From contig NZ_VIRF01000084.1 in NCBI RefSeq assembly GCF_008107685.1, positions 1 to 63,188 on the forward strand: a stretch of DNA of 63,188 bases, in the 5' to 3' direction. Made by a program: the position numbers and the translations under genes. Positions within the stretch are counted from its first letter, which is position 1. Each line of letters begins with the position of its first letter. Positions 44,015 to 52,331 of the stretch are shown here, in pieces. The notes beneath the pieces are model-generated. The model was not told where the DNA came from, did not search any database, and saw only the letters and a program-made list of their open reading frames with translations. Source of the stretch: Novosphingobium sp. BW1 (GTDB lineage Bacteria > Pseudomonadota > Alphaproteobacteria > Sphingomonadales > Sphingomonadaceae).

Positions 44015-44342
44015 GGCGGGCTCCGCGTAGGATGACGAAGACGATGGCGGCGAAGACCAGCGCGCCCAGAGCGGTCAGCCAGAGCGCGCGCGAGAGCGAC
44101 TGGTGCGTGACCGCCAGATGCAGCGGAGGCGAGGGCGCGGCCCCCGGCGCGGCATCGGCGATCGTGAAATAGTAGTTGCCATCGGGCAGTCCGCTGACGA
44201 AGAGGCGCGTGCCGGTCCCTTCGAAAATGGTGCGGGCCGCGCTCATGGCCGGGGTGGAGGCCTGGTGGACCACGACCGGACGCACCGCGTCCCATTCCAG
44301 CGTGGTGTAGCCGTTTTCGCTGGTCAGTGCCTCGTCGTGCAT
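44004..44342 (-). CDS. Fn3-like single-pass membrane protein, 5' end uncertain
   Basis: From the ATG at 44342 the product is 112 residues: a fibronectin-III-like stretch (ENGYTTLEWDAV, TRLFVSGLPDGNYYFTIAD) and a C-terminal membrane helix ending in RGARRER. The same frame continues upstream without stop into a convincing signal peptide (LALAARALLALIGTLALA, codons near 44450-44395), but no ATG, GTG or TTG occurs in that frame. An ATG at 44482 lies in another frame and runs into a stop. So either a rare start codon is used or a one-base indel has split the gene. It overlaps the symporter start and probably acts outside the membrane with it. Confidence 0.65.
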   Translation of the reverse strand: MHDEALTSENGYTTLEWDAVRPVVVHQASTPAMSAARTIFEGTGTRLFVSGLPDGNYYFTIADAAPGAAPSPPLHLAVTHQSLSRALWLTALGALVFAAIVFVILRGARRER

Positions 44343-44480
44343 GAAGGCGGGCGTCTGGCTTCGCGCGCCTGCGGAGGTGGCCGACGTGGCCGGGTGGGCA
44401 AGCGCAAGCGTGCCGATCAGCGCCAGAAGCGCACGGGCTGCGAGAGCAAGGATGCGCCAGTGCGAGCGCGGGTAGGGGCC

Positions 44481-44988
44481 ATCTAGGTGGCCCGGCGGTC
44501 TGGTCCTGCCTGCAAGGATAATTCTCTTCCCGTCCGCCGACCGTGGTGTCGGTTCTCTGGCTGGTTCCCCTAAATGCGGAAGGCGCCCCTAGCAGATACG
44601 GCCATTTAAAAGAACCCTAAGCCATCCGAAGCGGTGTCATTGCATTCATGTAGCTAGTGCGGATTGGGTGCAATTACACGTTTCGTGCTATGTCCAATGG
44701 TATTCACTGCGGTGCAGCTGTTCGATGGAAGGACTGCTTGGTTATTCATTATTCCATGGCAGCTTGCGGCGGTTTTCATCGATGCTGGACTGCAGCATTG
44801 GCGTGCACGCGGGAGGCGCGATGTGAAGGGGATTCCCACATGGGCGCATGGCAGGGGACACGCTCCCAGGAGAGACTAGCGGGCTCCCTATCTGCAGGCA
44901 TCTTGTGCTGCCAGTCTCTTGGCCAGCGCGCGCCAAGCCCCGGTAAGGCTTGCGCGCACGGGTCCGATTCGGTCCCCGCTGCGCGAGG
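44481..44988. other. Intergenic region between Fn3/symporter operon and lrp gene
   Basis: About 500 bp of lower-GC sequence with no convincing gene. It must carry the promoter of the Fn3-symporter operon. A TTG-started frame at 44664-44879 (+) would give a 71-residue product with a hydrophobic stretch (TAWLFIIPWQLAAVFIDAG), but it has no ribosome site and is doubtful. No tRNA or strong hairpin was recognised. Confidence 0.5.
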
Positions 44989-45459
44989 CTAGCCGTGTAC
45001 TTCCTTTACCGCCTCCATGACCACGAAGGTGGAGGTCGTCGCCACGTGGGGGAGGTTGGTGATCTTCTCGCCCATGACCTTGCGGTAACGCCGCATGTCA
45101 AGCGTGCGGACTTTGAGCAGGTAGTCGAAGCTACCCGCGATCATGTGGCACTCTTCCACTTCGGGAATGCGGCGCACCGCCTCGTTGAAGTCGGTGAGCG
45201 CTTTCTCATGCGTGCTGGCGAGGCCGATCTCGACAAAGGCGATGTGGTCGAGACCAAGCGTCGCCGGGTCCACGACGGCCTGGAAGCCGCGAATCACGCC
45301 GCTGTCGATCAGCCGCCGCATGCGGATCTGGCAGGGCGTTTTCGAGATGCCGACCTCGCGCGCCAGATCGGTGACGGTTTTACGGCCATCTGCGCGCAAT
45401 ACCGCGATAATTCGGCGGTCTATCTCATCCAGATCGCCTGCAAACGTTTTTCTGACCAT
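44989..45459 (-). CDS. Lrp/AsnC-family regulator, likely of putA
   Basis: The 156-residue protein starts at the ATG at 45459. It has an N-terminal HTH (LDEIDRRIIAVLRADGRKTVTDLAREVGISKTPCQIRMRRL, read in parts) and a RAM ligand domain (HIAFVEIGL, VEECHMIAGSFDYLLKV, TTSTFVVMEAVKEV). Divergent placement 98 bp from putA matches PutR of alphaproteobacteria, an Lrp-type protein that activates putA with proline. Regulation of the neighbour is therefore likely. The putA product here lacks the RHH DNA-binding domain that self-regulates in enterics. Confidence 0.92.
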   Translation of the reverse strand: MVRKTFAGDLDEIDRRIIAVLRADGRKTVTDLAREVGISKTPCQIRMRRLIDSGVIRGFQAVVDPATLGLDHIAFVEIGLASTHEKALTDFNEAVRRIPEVEECHMIAGSFDYLLKVRTLDMRRYRKVMGEKITNLPHVATTSTFVVMEAVKEVHG

Positions 45460-45557
45460 CCAAATCGCCCAAGATGAAACTAAACTTTAGCCCATACGCT
45501 TTGGAAGTAGACGCCGAAAAGGCAGACTGCCAACTGCAAAAAAGATAATCTGGGATC

Positions 45558-48500
45558 ATGACCGCGACACAAACCAAGCACACGCCCTTCGCCTCCTTCG
45601 CCCCACCCGTGCGCGAGCCCAGCGCTTTGCGACGTGCGGTGACCGGCGCCTGCCGACGCGAGGAGGGCGAAGCGATGGCCCCCTTGATCGAGGCGGCGAG
45701 GTTCCCCGGTGAAATGCGCGATTCCATCCGCAAGACCGCGACCGACCTTGTCCAGATGCTGCGCGCCAAACAGAAGCAGCAGGCGAAACTGGGCGGCGTC
45801 GATGCGCTGATGTACGAATATTCGCTGTCGAGCCTGGAGGGTGTGGCGCTGATGTGCCTGGCCGAGGCGCTGCTGCGTATTCCCGATGACGATACGCGCG
45901 ACGCGCTTATCCGGGACAAGATCGGCAAGGGCCAGTGGCACGAGCACATGGGCGGCGACCGCTCGCTCTTCGTCAATGCGGCGACCTGGGGGCTGGTCGT
46001 GGCGGGAAAGCTGTATGGCGGCGTCGATGGCAGCGTCGATGATCAGGGGCTGGGGCGCGCACTCAACCGTTTGATCGGCCGCGCCGGTGAGCCGGTCGTA
46101 CGCCGCGGTGTCGACATCGCCATGCGCATGATGGGTGAGCAGTTTGTCACCGGGCAGACCATCGCCAAGGCGATCAAGCGCGCCAAAGAGCTCGAAGCCA
46201 AGGGCTTCCGCTACAGCTACGACATGCTGGGCGAGGCTGCGGTCACGGCCAAGGCGGCCGAGGACTATTACGAGGATTACGAGAACGCAATCCACGCCAT
46301 TGGTGCGGCGGGCGAGGGGAAGGGCGTCTACAAGGGCCCGGGTATCTCGATCAAGCTCTCCGCGCTCCACCCGCGCTACATGCGCATGAAGGCGAGCCGT
46401 GCGGTCGATGAACTGCTCCCGCGCGTCAAGGAACTGGCACTGCTTGCCAAGGGCTATGACATTGGCTTCAACATCGATGCCGAAGAGGCGGATCGTCTCG
46501 AACTCTCGATGGACCTTCTCGAGACGCTGGCGCTGGATGAGGATCTGGCCGGCTGGAATGGCCTTGGCTTCGTGGTGCAGGCTTATGGCAAGCGCTGCCC
46601 GCAGGTAATCGACTGGCTGATCGATCTTGGCAAGCGTGCCGAGCGGCGCATCATGGTGCGCTTGGTCAAGGGCGCTTATTGGGACGCCGAGATCAAGCGC
46701 GCGCAGGTCGACGGGCAGTCCGACTTCCCGGTATTCACCCGCAAGCGCCACACCGACGTCGCCTACATCGCCTCGGCTCGCAAGCTGCTGGCCGCGCCGG
46801 ACGAGATCTATCCGCAGTTCGCGACCCACAACGCGCAGACGCTCTCGACCATCTACCATATGGCCAAGCCGGAGACCTTCACGGTCGAGCAGTACGAGTT
46901 CCAGTGTCTCCACGGCATGGGCGAGGCGCTCTATTCGCATGTGGTATCCAAGGACAACCTTGCGCGCCCCTGCCGCATCTACGCGCCGGTCGGCACGCAT
47001 GAGACGCTGCTCGCCTACCTCGTACGGCGCCTGCTCGAGAACGGCGCGAACTCCTCGTTCGTCAACCGCATTGCCGATCCGAAGGTGGATGTCGCAACGC
47101 TGGTCGAGGACCCGGTGGAATCGCTCCTCGAACTCGACGATCCGGCGGGCAAGCACGACAAGATCGACCTGCCGAGCGAGATCTATCCCGACCGCGCCAA
47201 CTCGGCCGGGCTCGACCTTGCCGACGATGCGGTGCTGGCCGATCTCACAATCAAGCTTGCCGGCACCGTTACCCATTCCTGGCACGCCGCGGCCGACGGC
47301 GTGGAAGGCGAAGGCGAGGACGTCATAAACCCGGCCGACCACTCCGATGTGGTGGGCAAGGTGGTGGTGACGCCCACCGACATGGCCGAAGCGGCGATGA
47401 AGCGCGCCGTGGCCAGCACGTGGGCTGAGACCCCGGTGAGCGAACGCGCGGCCATGCTCGAACGCGCCGCGCAGGCCATGCAGGACGAAATGCCCGTGCT
47501 CATGGGCCTTGCGATGCGCGAGGCGGGCAAGTCGGCGGCCAATGCCATTGCCGAGGTGCGCGAGGCGATCGACTTCCTCAACTTCTACGCGCTCCAGGCG
47601 CGCCAGACCTTTGGCGCAGCGCAAGTCCCGCTGGGCCCGGTGGTCTGCATCAGCCCCTGGAACTTTCCGATGGCGATCTTCACAGGGCAGGTTGCGGCCG
47701 CCCTGGTTGCGGGCAACACGGTGCTTGCGAAGCCCGCCGAAGAAACCCCGCTGATCGCGGCCGAAGCCGTGCGCATCCTGCACCAGGCGGGTATTCCGGG
47801 CGACGCGCTGCAGCTCCTGCCCGGCGATGGCTCCATTGGCGCGGCGCTGATCGAGCAGCCTGAGGTGGCGGGCGTGATGTTCACCGGCTCCACCGAAGTG
47901 GCGCGCAAGATCCAGAAGCAGCTTTCGACGCGCCTGTCGGACGAGGGGCACGCGATCCCGCTGATTGCGGAGACCGGCGGCCAGAACGCGATGATCGTCG
48001 ATTCCACCTCGCTTGCCGAGCAGGTGGTGGGCGATGTCATCGTCTCGGCCTTCGACAGCGCGGGCCAGCGCTGCTCGGCGCTGCGCATCCTGTGTCTGCA
48101 AGACGAGATCGCGAGCCACACGCTTAACATGCTCAAGGGCGCGCTGGCCGAACTGGAAGTGGGCAATCCCGATCGCCTTTCGGTCGACGTGGGCCCCGTC
48201 ATTACCACCGAGGCGCGGGACAAGATCAACGATCACATCGAGACGATGCGTTCACGTGGGCACACGGTCCATCAAATCGATCTGGGTGAGGAGTGTGCCA
48301 AGGGCACCTACGTCGCGCCTACGATCATCGAGATCGACAGTGTCGAGGACGTCGAGCAGGAGGTTTTCGGGCCGGTGCTTCATGTCCTGCGCTTCAAGCG
48401 CAATAACCTCGATGCGCTGATCGATTCGATCAATGCGACAGGTTACGGTTTGACCTTCGGCCTTCACACTCGCATGGACGGGACCGTTGCGCACGTCCTG

Positions 48501-49196
48501 TCGCGCATCCGCACCGGCAACCGCTATGTCAACCGCAACCAGGTCGGCGCCATCGTCGGCGTGCAGCCCTTTGGCGGCCGCGGCATGTCGGGCACCGGCC
48601 CCAAGGCTGGAGGCCCGCTGTACCTGGGACGCCTCGTGCGCCAGGCGCCGCTGGTCCTGCCGCCCTCGGGCGTGCGCATGCCGCTCGTCGATGAGTTCGT
48701 GGGCTGGCTGGCGAAGAAGGAGTGGTTTGAGGGCGCCGCCCAGGCCCGCGCGATCCACACCGCAAGCCGCCTTGGCGTGCAGATGGAGCTGCCCGGACCT
48801 GTGGGGGAACGCAACGAATACGCGCTTCATCCGCGTGGGCGAATCTTGCTGCGGCCCAAGACCCGCTCGGGGCTCGTGCGCATGATGGCGCTGGTGCTGG
48901 CTACCGGAAACACCGCGAGCGTCGAGGGCATGGACCTCCCCGAAGGTCTGCCCGAGGGCATTGCCGCCGCCTTCAAGCCCGAACCGGACGAGCCGCTGGC
49001 GGCCTGTCTTGTTGAAGGCGGAAAGGACGCGCTGCTCAAGGCTTGCGCCGACATGGCCGAGCGTCCCGGGCCGATCGTGCCCGTCCACGCAGCGGGCCGT
49101 CCGGGGCCGGGGCTTGCCTGGCTGCTCGAGGAAGTCTCGATCTCGATCAACACCACAGCGGCAGGCGGCAACGCCAGCCTGATGATGATCGACTGA
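45558..49196 (+). CDS. putA: Bifunctional proline dehydrogenase / P5C dehydrogenase
   Basis: The 1212-residue enzyme starts at the ATG at 45558. There is no N-terminal ribbon-helix-helix, so it is the non-DNA-binding type. The FAD proline-dehydrogenase barrel (about 150-540) shows ISIKLSALHPRY, VRLVKGAYWDAEIK and YAPVGTHETLLAYLVRRLLENGANSSFVNR (read in parts). The aldehyde dehydrogenase part (about 620-1090) has SPWNFPMAIFTGQ, FTGSTEVA, the Glu in AETGGQNAM and the catalytic Cys in SAGQRCSALRIL. A C-terminal extension follows. It oxidises proline to glutamate with channelled P5C. It is divergent from an Lrp regulator and ends in a strong terminator. Confidence 0.97.
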   Translation: MTATQTKHTPFASFAPPVREPSALRRAVTGACRREEGEAMAPLIEAARFPGEMRDSIRKTATDLVQMLRAKQKQQAKLGGVDALMYEYSLSSLEGVALMCLAEALLRIPDDDTRDALIRDKIGKGQWHEHMGGDRSLFVNAATWGLVVAGKLYGGVDGSVDDQGLGRALNRLIGRAGEPVVRRGVDIAMRMMGEQFVTGQTIAKAIKRAKELEAKGFRYSYDMLGEAAVTAKAAEDYYEDYENAIHAIGAAGEGKGVYKGPGISIKLSALHPRYMRMKASRAVDELLPRVKELALLAKGYDIGFNIDAEEADRLELSMDLLETLALDEDLAGWNGLGFVVQAYGKRCPQVIDWLIDLGKRAERRIMVRLVKGAYWDAEIKRAQVDGQSDFPVFTRKRHTDVAYIASARKLLAAPDEIYPQFATHNAQTLSTIYHMAKPETFTVEQYEFQCLHGMGEALYSHVVSKDNLARPCRIYAPVGTHETLLAYLVRRLLENGANSSFVNRIADPKVDVATLVEDPVESLLELDDPAGKHDKIDLPSEIYPDRANSAGLDLADDAVLADLTIKLAGTVTHSWHAAADGVEGEGEDVINPADHSDVVGKVVVTPTDMAEAAMKRAVASTWAETPVSERAAMLERAAQAMQDEMPVLMGLAMREAGKSAANAIAEVREAIDFLNFYALQARQTFGAAQVPLGPVVCISPWNFPMAIFTGQVAAALVAGNTVLAKPAEETPLIAAEAVRILHQAGIPGDALQLLPGDGSIGAALIEQPEVAGVMFTGSTEVARKIQKQLSTRLSDEGHAIPLIAETGGQNAMIVDSTSLAEQVVGDVIVSAFDSAGQRCSALRILCLQDEIASHTLNMLKGALAELEVGNPDRLSVDVGPVITTEARDKINDHIETMRSRGHTVHQIDLGEECAKGTYVAPTIIEIDSVEDVEQEVFGPVLHVLRFKRNNLDALIDSINATGYGLTFGLHTRMDGTVAHVLSRIRTGNRYVNRNQVGAIVGVQPFGGRGMSGTGPKAGGPLYLGRLVRQAPLVLPPSGVRMPLVDEFVGWLAKKEWFEGAAQARAIHTASRLGVQMELPGPVGERNEYALHPRGRILLRPKTRSGLVRMMALVLATGNTASVEGMDLPEGLPEGIAAAFKPEPDEPLAACLVEGGKDALLKACADMAERPGPIVPVHAAGRPGPGLAWLLEEVSISINTTAAGGNASLMMID

Positions 49197-49221
49197 TCGC
49201 GGTGGGCTATGATGGATCAAG

Positions 49222-49258
49222 AAGGGGCCGGAAAGCACTGCTTTCCGGCCCCTTTTTT
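49222..49258. terminator. Strong terminator between putA and convergent MFS gene
   Basis: AAGGGGCCGGAAAGC-ACT-GCTTTCCGGCCCCTT is a perfect 15-bp stem followed by a T-run at 49253-49258. The A/T flanks suggest it can serve both convergent transcripts, putA (+) and the MFS gene (-) whose stop is at 49281. Confidence 0.92.
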
Positions 49259-49280
49259 CTGGTGTCAGGTGAGCGTCAGC

Positions 49281-50489
49281 TCAGGCCGTGGCAAGCGCGC
49301 TCTGGCGCTGGTCACGGCGGTAGAGCGCGAGCGTGACGAGGTAGACGGCCAGCCCGCCGAGCGAGAGTACCGCGCCGATCCAGCCCGTGGAGGGGAGGCC
49401 CAGGCCTGCCGTGATGGCCAGGCCGCCCAGCCACGGACCGAGCGCGTTGGCGGTGTTGAACGCGCTGTGGTGGGCCGCAGCGGCAAGCGCCTGCGCATCG
49501 CCCGCCACGTCCATCAGGCGCGTCTGCAGGATCGTGCCAAGCCCGCCTCCAAAGCCGATGAGAAGGACGTCGAAGGCCAGCAGCCAGACATTCTCGACCA
49601 CGAGCGGGAACAGGGCAAGGGCAATCGCGACCCACACGAAGGCAGTGATCGCTGCGCGGTCCTGGTCGCGGTCGGCGAGCCAGGCCCAGAACAGGTTGCC
49701 TGCCGTCATGCCCACGCCATAGACGGCAAGGACCACGGGTACGAGCGTTTCGGGCGTCCTGGTGACCTCGATCATGGTTGAGGCGAGATAGGTGTAGACG
49801 CAAAACATGCCGCCAAAACCGATCACGCCGGTCAGCAGCGTGAGGAGCACCTGCGGGCGCCTGAAGGCGCCCAGCTCGCGCAAAGGGGTGGCGTCGGGAT
49901 CGGCGCCGTGGCGTGGGGCGTAGAGCGCGACGAGTGCCATCGTTGCCATCGCAAGGAACGCGACGATGCCAAAGCCGTAGCGCCAGCCCACGATCTGGCC
50001 GAGCAGGTTGGCCGCCGGCACGCCGATGATGGTGGCGATGGTGAGGCCCAGGAAGACCTTGGCAACGGCCTGGGCGCGCTTCTTGGCGGGCACGAGCGAA
50101 GCCGCGACGAGGGCGGCGACGCCGAAGAAGGCGCCGTGGGGAAGCCCGGCGAGGAAGCGGAAGATGAGCAGCGTCGAATAGCTCGAGGCCATGGCGCTCA
50201 GCGCGTTGCCGACCGCGAAGATCGCCATGAGGCCGATCAGCATGGTCCGGCGCGAAAGGCGCGCGCCCAGTACCGAGAAGATCGGCGCGCCGACCACGAC
50301 GCCGAGCGCATACATGCTGATTGCGTGGCCCGCCTGCGGGTCGGTCAGGCCAAGGTCGCGTGCGAAGTAGGGGAGAAGGCTCATCGCGGCGAACTCGGTG
50401 GTGCCGATGGCAAAGGCACCCACGGCAAGCGCGAGAATGACGAGGGCCGGATGAACCGGCTGGGAGGGGGGCAAAGTCTGTACGGTCAT
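49281..50489 (-). CDS. MFS drug/metabolite efflux transporter (DHA1, AraJ/PbuE-like)
   Basis: The 402-residue, 12-helix protein is read from the ATG at 50489 (MTVQTLPPSQ). Longer frames have no membrane protein character. FAIGTTEFAAMSLLPYFARDLG in helix 1 (read in parts) and the GARLSRRTMLIG motif A, together with RFLAGLPHGAFFGVAALVAASL, are characteristic of the AraJ/YdhP/PbuE export group, which expels sugars, purines or drugs. It is not clearly linked in function to putA or to the sulfate cluster. It is single-gene by orientation. Confidence 0.9.
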   Translation of the reverse strand: MTVQTLPPSQPVHPALVILALAVGAFAIGTTEFAAMSLLPYFARDLGLTDPQAGHAISMYALGVVVGAPIFSVLGARLSRRTMLIGLMAIFAVGNALSAMASSYSTLLIFRFLAGLPHGAFFGVAALVAASLVPAKKRAQAVAKVFLGLTIATIIGVPAANLLGQIVGWRYGFGIVAFLAMATMALVALYAPRHGADPDATPLRELGAFRRPQVLLTLLTGVIGFGGMFCVYTYLASTMIEVTRTPETLVPVVLAVYGVGMTAGNLFWAWLADRDQDRAAITAFVWVAIALALFPLVVENVWLLAFDVLLIGFGGGLGTILQTRLMDVAGDAQALAAAAHHSAFNTANALGPWLGGLAITAGLGLPSTGWIGAVLSLGGLAVYLVTLALYRRDQRQSALATA

Positions 50490-50666
50490 GTTGCGCCGCA
50501 ATATAGGGCAAAGCGCGGCTCGACTGCAGGGGGAAACCTTGCGGTTTGTGCGCGCAGATGGTGCAAATGGCGCAAGTATCAGCGTGGATGGTGCAAGTGT
50601 GACGAGCTCGTGAGGGCGTGGTCCTGGCCTGTGTATGTCCTCGCGATTTGTACTATGGGGAATGCA

Positions 50667-50967
50667 ATGAGTGATGTGCGCATCGGTGCGAAGCCGGCAC
50701 GTTTGGCAAACGCGCAGAATCTGCTCTTTATGGTCGATGGCCAGATTGTCGATCTGGGCGAGGGCGAGGCTGCGGCGAACCTGAAGCCGGGCAAGCCTAC
50801 CGTTTCGGCGTTCCTCATCCGCAAGGACGGGGAAAGCGGCCCGGTCGGTCGGCGGTGAGGTCACACCACTTCAGTCCGAAAGTGGTGAGGTGATCGGCAC
50901 GCTGCGGGTCGAGGTCACCGACTGGGGCGAAATCAACCGGGTGAAGAGGACCATGCACATCGGCTGA
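50667..50967 (+). pseudogene. Small unknown gene apparently split by a frameshift
   Basis: The ATG at 50667 opens a 63-residue frame (MSDVRIGAKPARLANAQNLL...) ending at 50858. In the next frame a protein-like sequence continues without a gap, with GEVTPLQSESGEVIGTLRVE and DWGEINRVKRTMHIG, to a TGA at 50965-50967. The junction lies in CCGGTCGGTCGGCGGTGAGG, a CGGT-rich tract prone to slippage, so a one-base indel would restore a single product of about 100 residues. I do not recognise the family. A bidirectional terminator follows at 50989. Confidence 0.4.
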
Positions 50968-50988
50968 CGCAGTCTGGAAATACACGAA

Positions 50989-51027
50989 AAAAGGGGGGCG
51001 CACCCAGCCTGGGTACGCCCCCCTTTT
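50989..51027. terminator. Bidirectional terminator after cysH
   Basis: AAAAGGGGGGCG and CGCCCCCCTTTT flank an inner ACCCAG/CTGGGT pair. A-run on one side and T-run on the other allow termination of both the minus-strand cysteine operon and any plus-strand transcript. Confidence 0.85.
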
Positions 51028-51055
51028 ACTATCCGGTATCGGCCGTGCGTTCTTG

Positions 51056-51868
51056 TCAGAACACCGGATCGAAGCCGGGCGGGAGATCGCTGGCGGGGCC
51101 GTTGCCATTCTCGCCGGGCTTGTGGATGCCGCACTCGGTCTTGTCCCAGCCCCTCCAGCGGCCCGAGCGCGGGTCTTCGCCCGGCGCGACCTTGCTGGTG
51201 CAGGGCATGCAGCCGATCGAGGGATAGCCCTGCGCCACCAGCGGGTGGGGCGGCAGGTCGAATTCCTGGATGTAAGCTTCGAGCCGTTCCGGGCTCCAGT
51301 CGATCAGCGGGTTGATCTTGAGGCGGCCCTGTTCGTCGGTCGTATCGATCTCGAAGCGGGGCAGGGTCTTGCGGGTAGACGACTGGAAGGCCTTGCGGCC
51401 CGTGATGGTCGCATCGAACCCGGCAAGGGCCTTGGCCAGCGGCTTGACCTTGCGGATCTCGCAGCAGCCATCGGGATCGTAGGACCAGCGAAGTCCGCTC
51501 TCGTCCTTCTTGGCCAGTTCCTCTTCGTCCGGCGTCAGGTTGACGAGGTTCTTCAGGCCAAGGCGTTCCACGAGGTCGTCGCGGTAGGCGAGCGTCTCGG
51601 GGAAGTGCTTGCCCGTTTCTAGGAAGAGCACCGGCAGGTTCGGATCGATCTGGCTGACCAGGTGGAGGAGCACTGCGCTTTCGGCACCGAAACTCGACAC
51701 CTGCGCCACGTCGCCCGCCATGCCTTCCTTGAGCAGCGTCTCGAGCATCTCGCTCGTGTCGGAGCCGCGGAAGAGGCGGTTGAGGCGCACCGCGTCGGCC
51801 TCGACGAAGCGAGGGCCGGTTTCGATGCGGTCGCGGATGCGGCCTTGGGTGTCGTTCTGTTCGGTCAT
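51056..51868 (-). CDS. cysH: Phosphoadenylyl/adenylyl-sulfate reductase
   Basis: The 270-residue protein is read from the ATG at 51868 (MTEQNDTQGRI). It reduces activated sulfate to sulfite with thioredoxin. Seen are the ATP-pyrophosphatase-like SSFGAESAVLLHL, LFLETGKHFPETL, two Cys pairs (DGCCEIRKVKPL and IGCMPCTSK), and the catalytic ECGIH near the C-terminus. The extra Cys pairs bind a 4Fe-4S cluster, the mark of adenylyl-sulfate (APS) reductases, so APS rather than PAPS is the likely substrate. It is the last gene of the sulfate-reduction operon and is followed by a terminator. Confidence 0.95.
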   Translation of the reverse strand: MTEQNDTQGRIRDRIETGPRFVEADAVRLNRLFRGSDTSEMLETLLKEGMAGDVAQVSSFGAESAVLLHLVSQIDPNLPVLFLETGKHFPETLAYRDDLVERLGLKNLVNLTPDEEELAKKDESGLRWSYDPDGCCEIRKVKPLAKALAGFDATITGRKAFQSSTRKTLPRFEIDTTDEQGRLKINPLIDWSPERLEAYIQEFDLPPHPLVAQGYPSIGCMPCTSKVAPGEDPRSGRWRGWDKTECGIHKPGENGNGPASDLPPGFDPVF

Positions 51869-51896
51869 CGGGTGCTCCCTCCTGACAGCGGGGACC

Positions 51897-52331
51897 TTAC
51901 GCCGGGTGGCGCTTGGCCCAGATCGGCGGACGGCCATCGACGACCGTTGCCTGGTACACATTCTCCCAGCGCGCGAAGGCGGCTTCGGCATCGCTGGTGT
52001 TGAGCGGCTTTTCGGGTGCGAAGGCATCGAACCCGCAGCGGCGCATGTGGTGCAGCATGTCGATCACCAGATCGCCGGTGGCGCGCAGTTCGCCGGTGTA
52101 GCCCGCCTCGCGCAGGATGCGCGCTGAGGAATAGCCGCGCCCGTCGGTCCAGGCCGGGAAGGCCACCTCGACCAGCGCAAGCCGGTCGAGCGAGGGCAGC
52201 AGGTCGCGGGCATCGTCGCTGGGCTCGATGCGCACCGCGGTGGCGTTGGACTGCTCGGTGAAGGCGCTGACCGTCACGGCGGGATCGTTGACCGCTTCAT
52301 CGTCGCGGAAGCGGAACTGTACATCAACCAT
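51897..52331 (-). CDS. DUF934 protein of the sulfite-reductase operon
   Basis: This 144-residue protein starts at the ATG at 52331, overlapping cysI by 8 bp. It shows the conserved family segment FPAWTDGRGYSSARILRE and HHMRRCGFDAF. DUF934 proteins always accompany this type of cysI in alpha- and betaproteobacteria, and are thought to help sulfite reductase, perhaps in electron delivery, but their chemistry is not established. No cofactor motif is seen. It is 28 bp upstream of cysH. Confidence 0.9.
   Translation of the reverse strand: MVDVQFRFRDDEAVNDPAVTVSAFTEQSNATAVRIEPSDDARDLLPSLDRLALVEVAFPAWTDGRGYSSARILREAGYTGELRATGDLVIDMLHHMRRCGFDAFAPEKPLNTSDAEAAFARWENVYQATVVDGRPPIWAKRHPA

Noticed and set aside
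44664..44879. 71-codon TTG-started frame with a hydrophobic stretch
   Set aside because: No ribosome site, no partner gene and an unusual composition. Left only as a remark in the intergenic entry.
45480..48236. 918-codon minus-strand frame opposite putA
   Set aside because: Antisense shadow of putA. The product is a low-information Arg/His/Asp/Val mixture, and putA motifs on the other strand are unmistakable.
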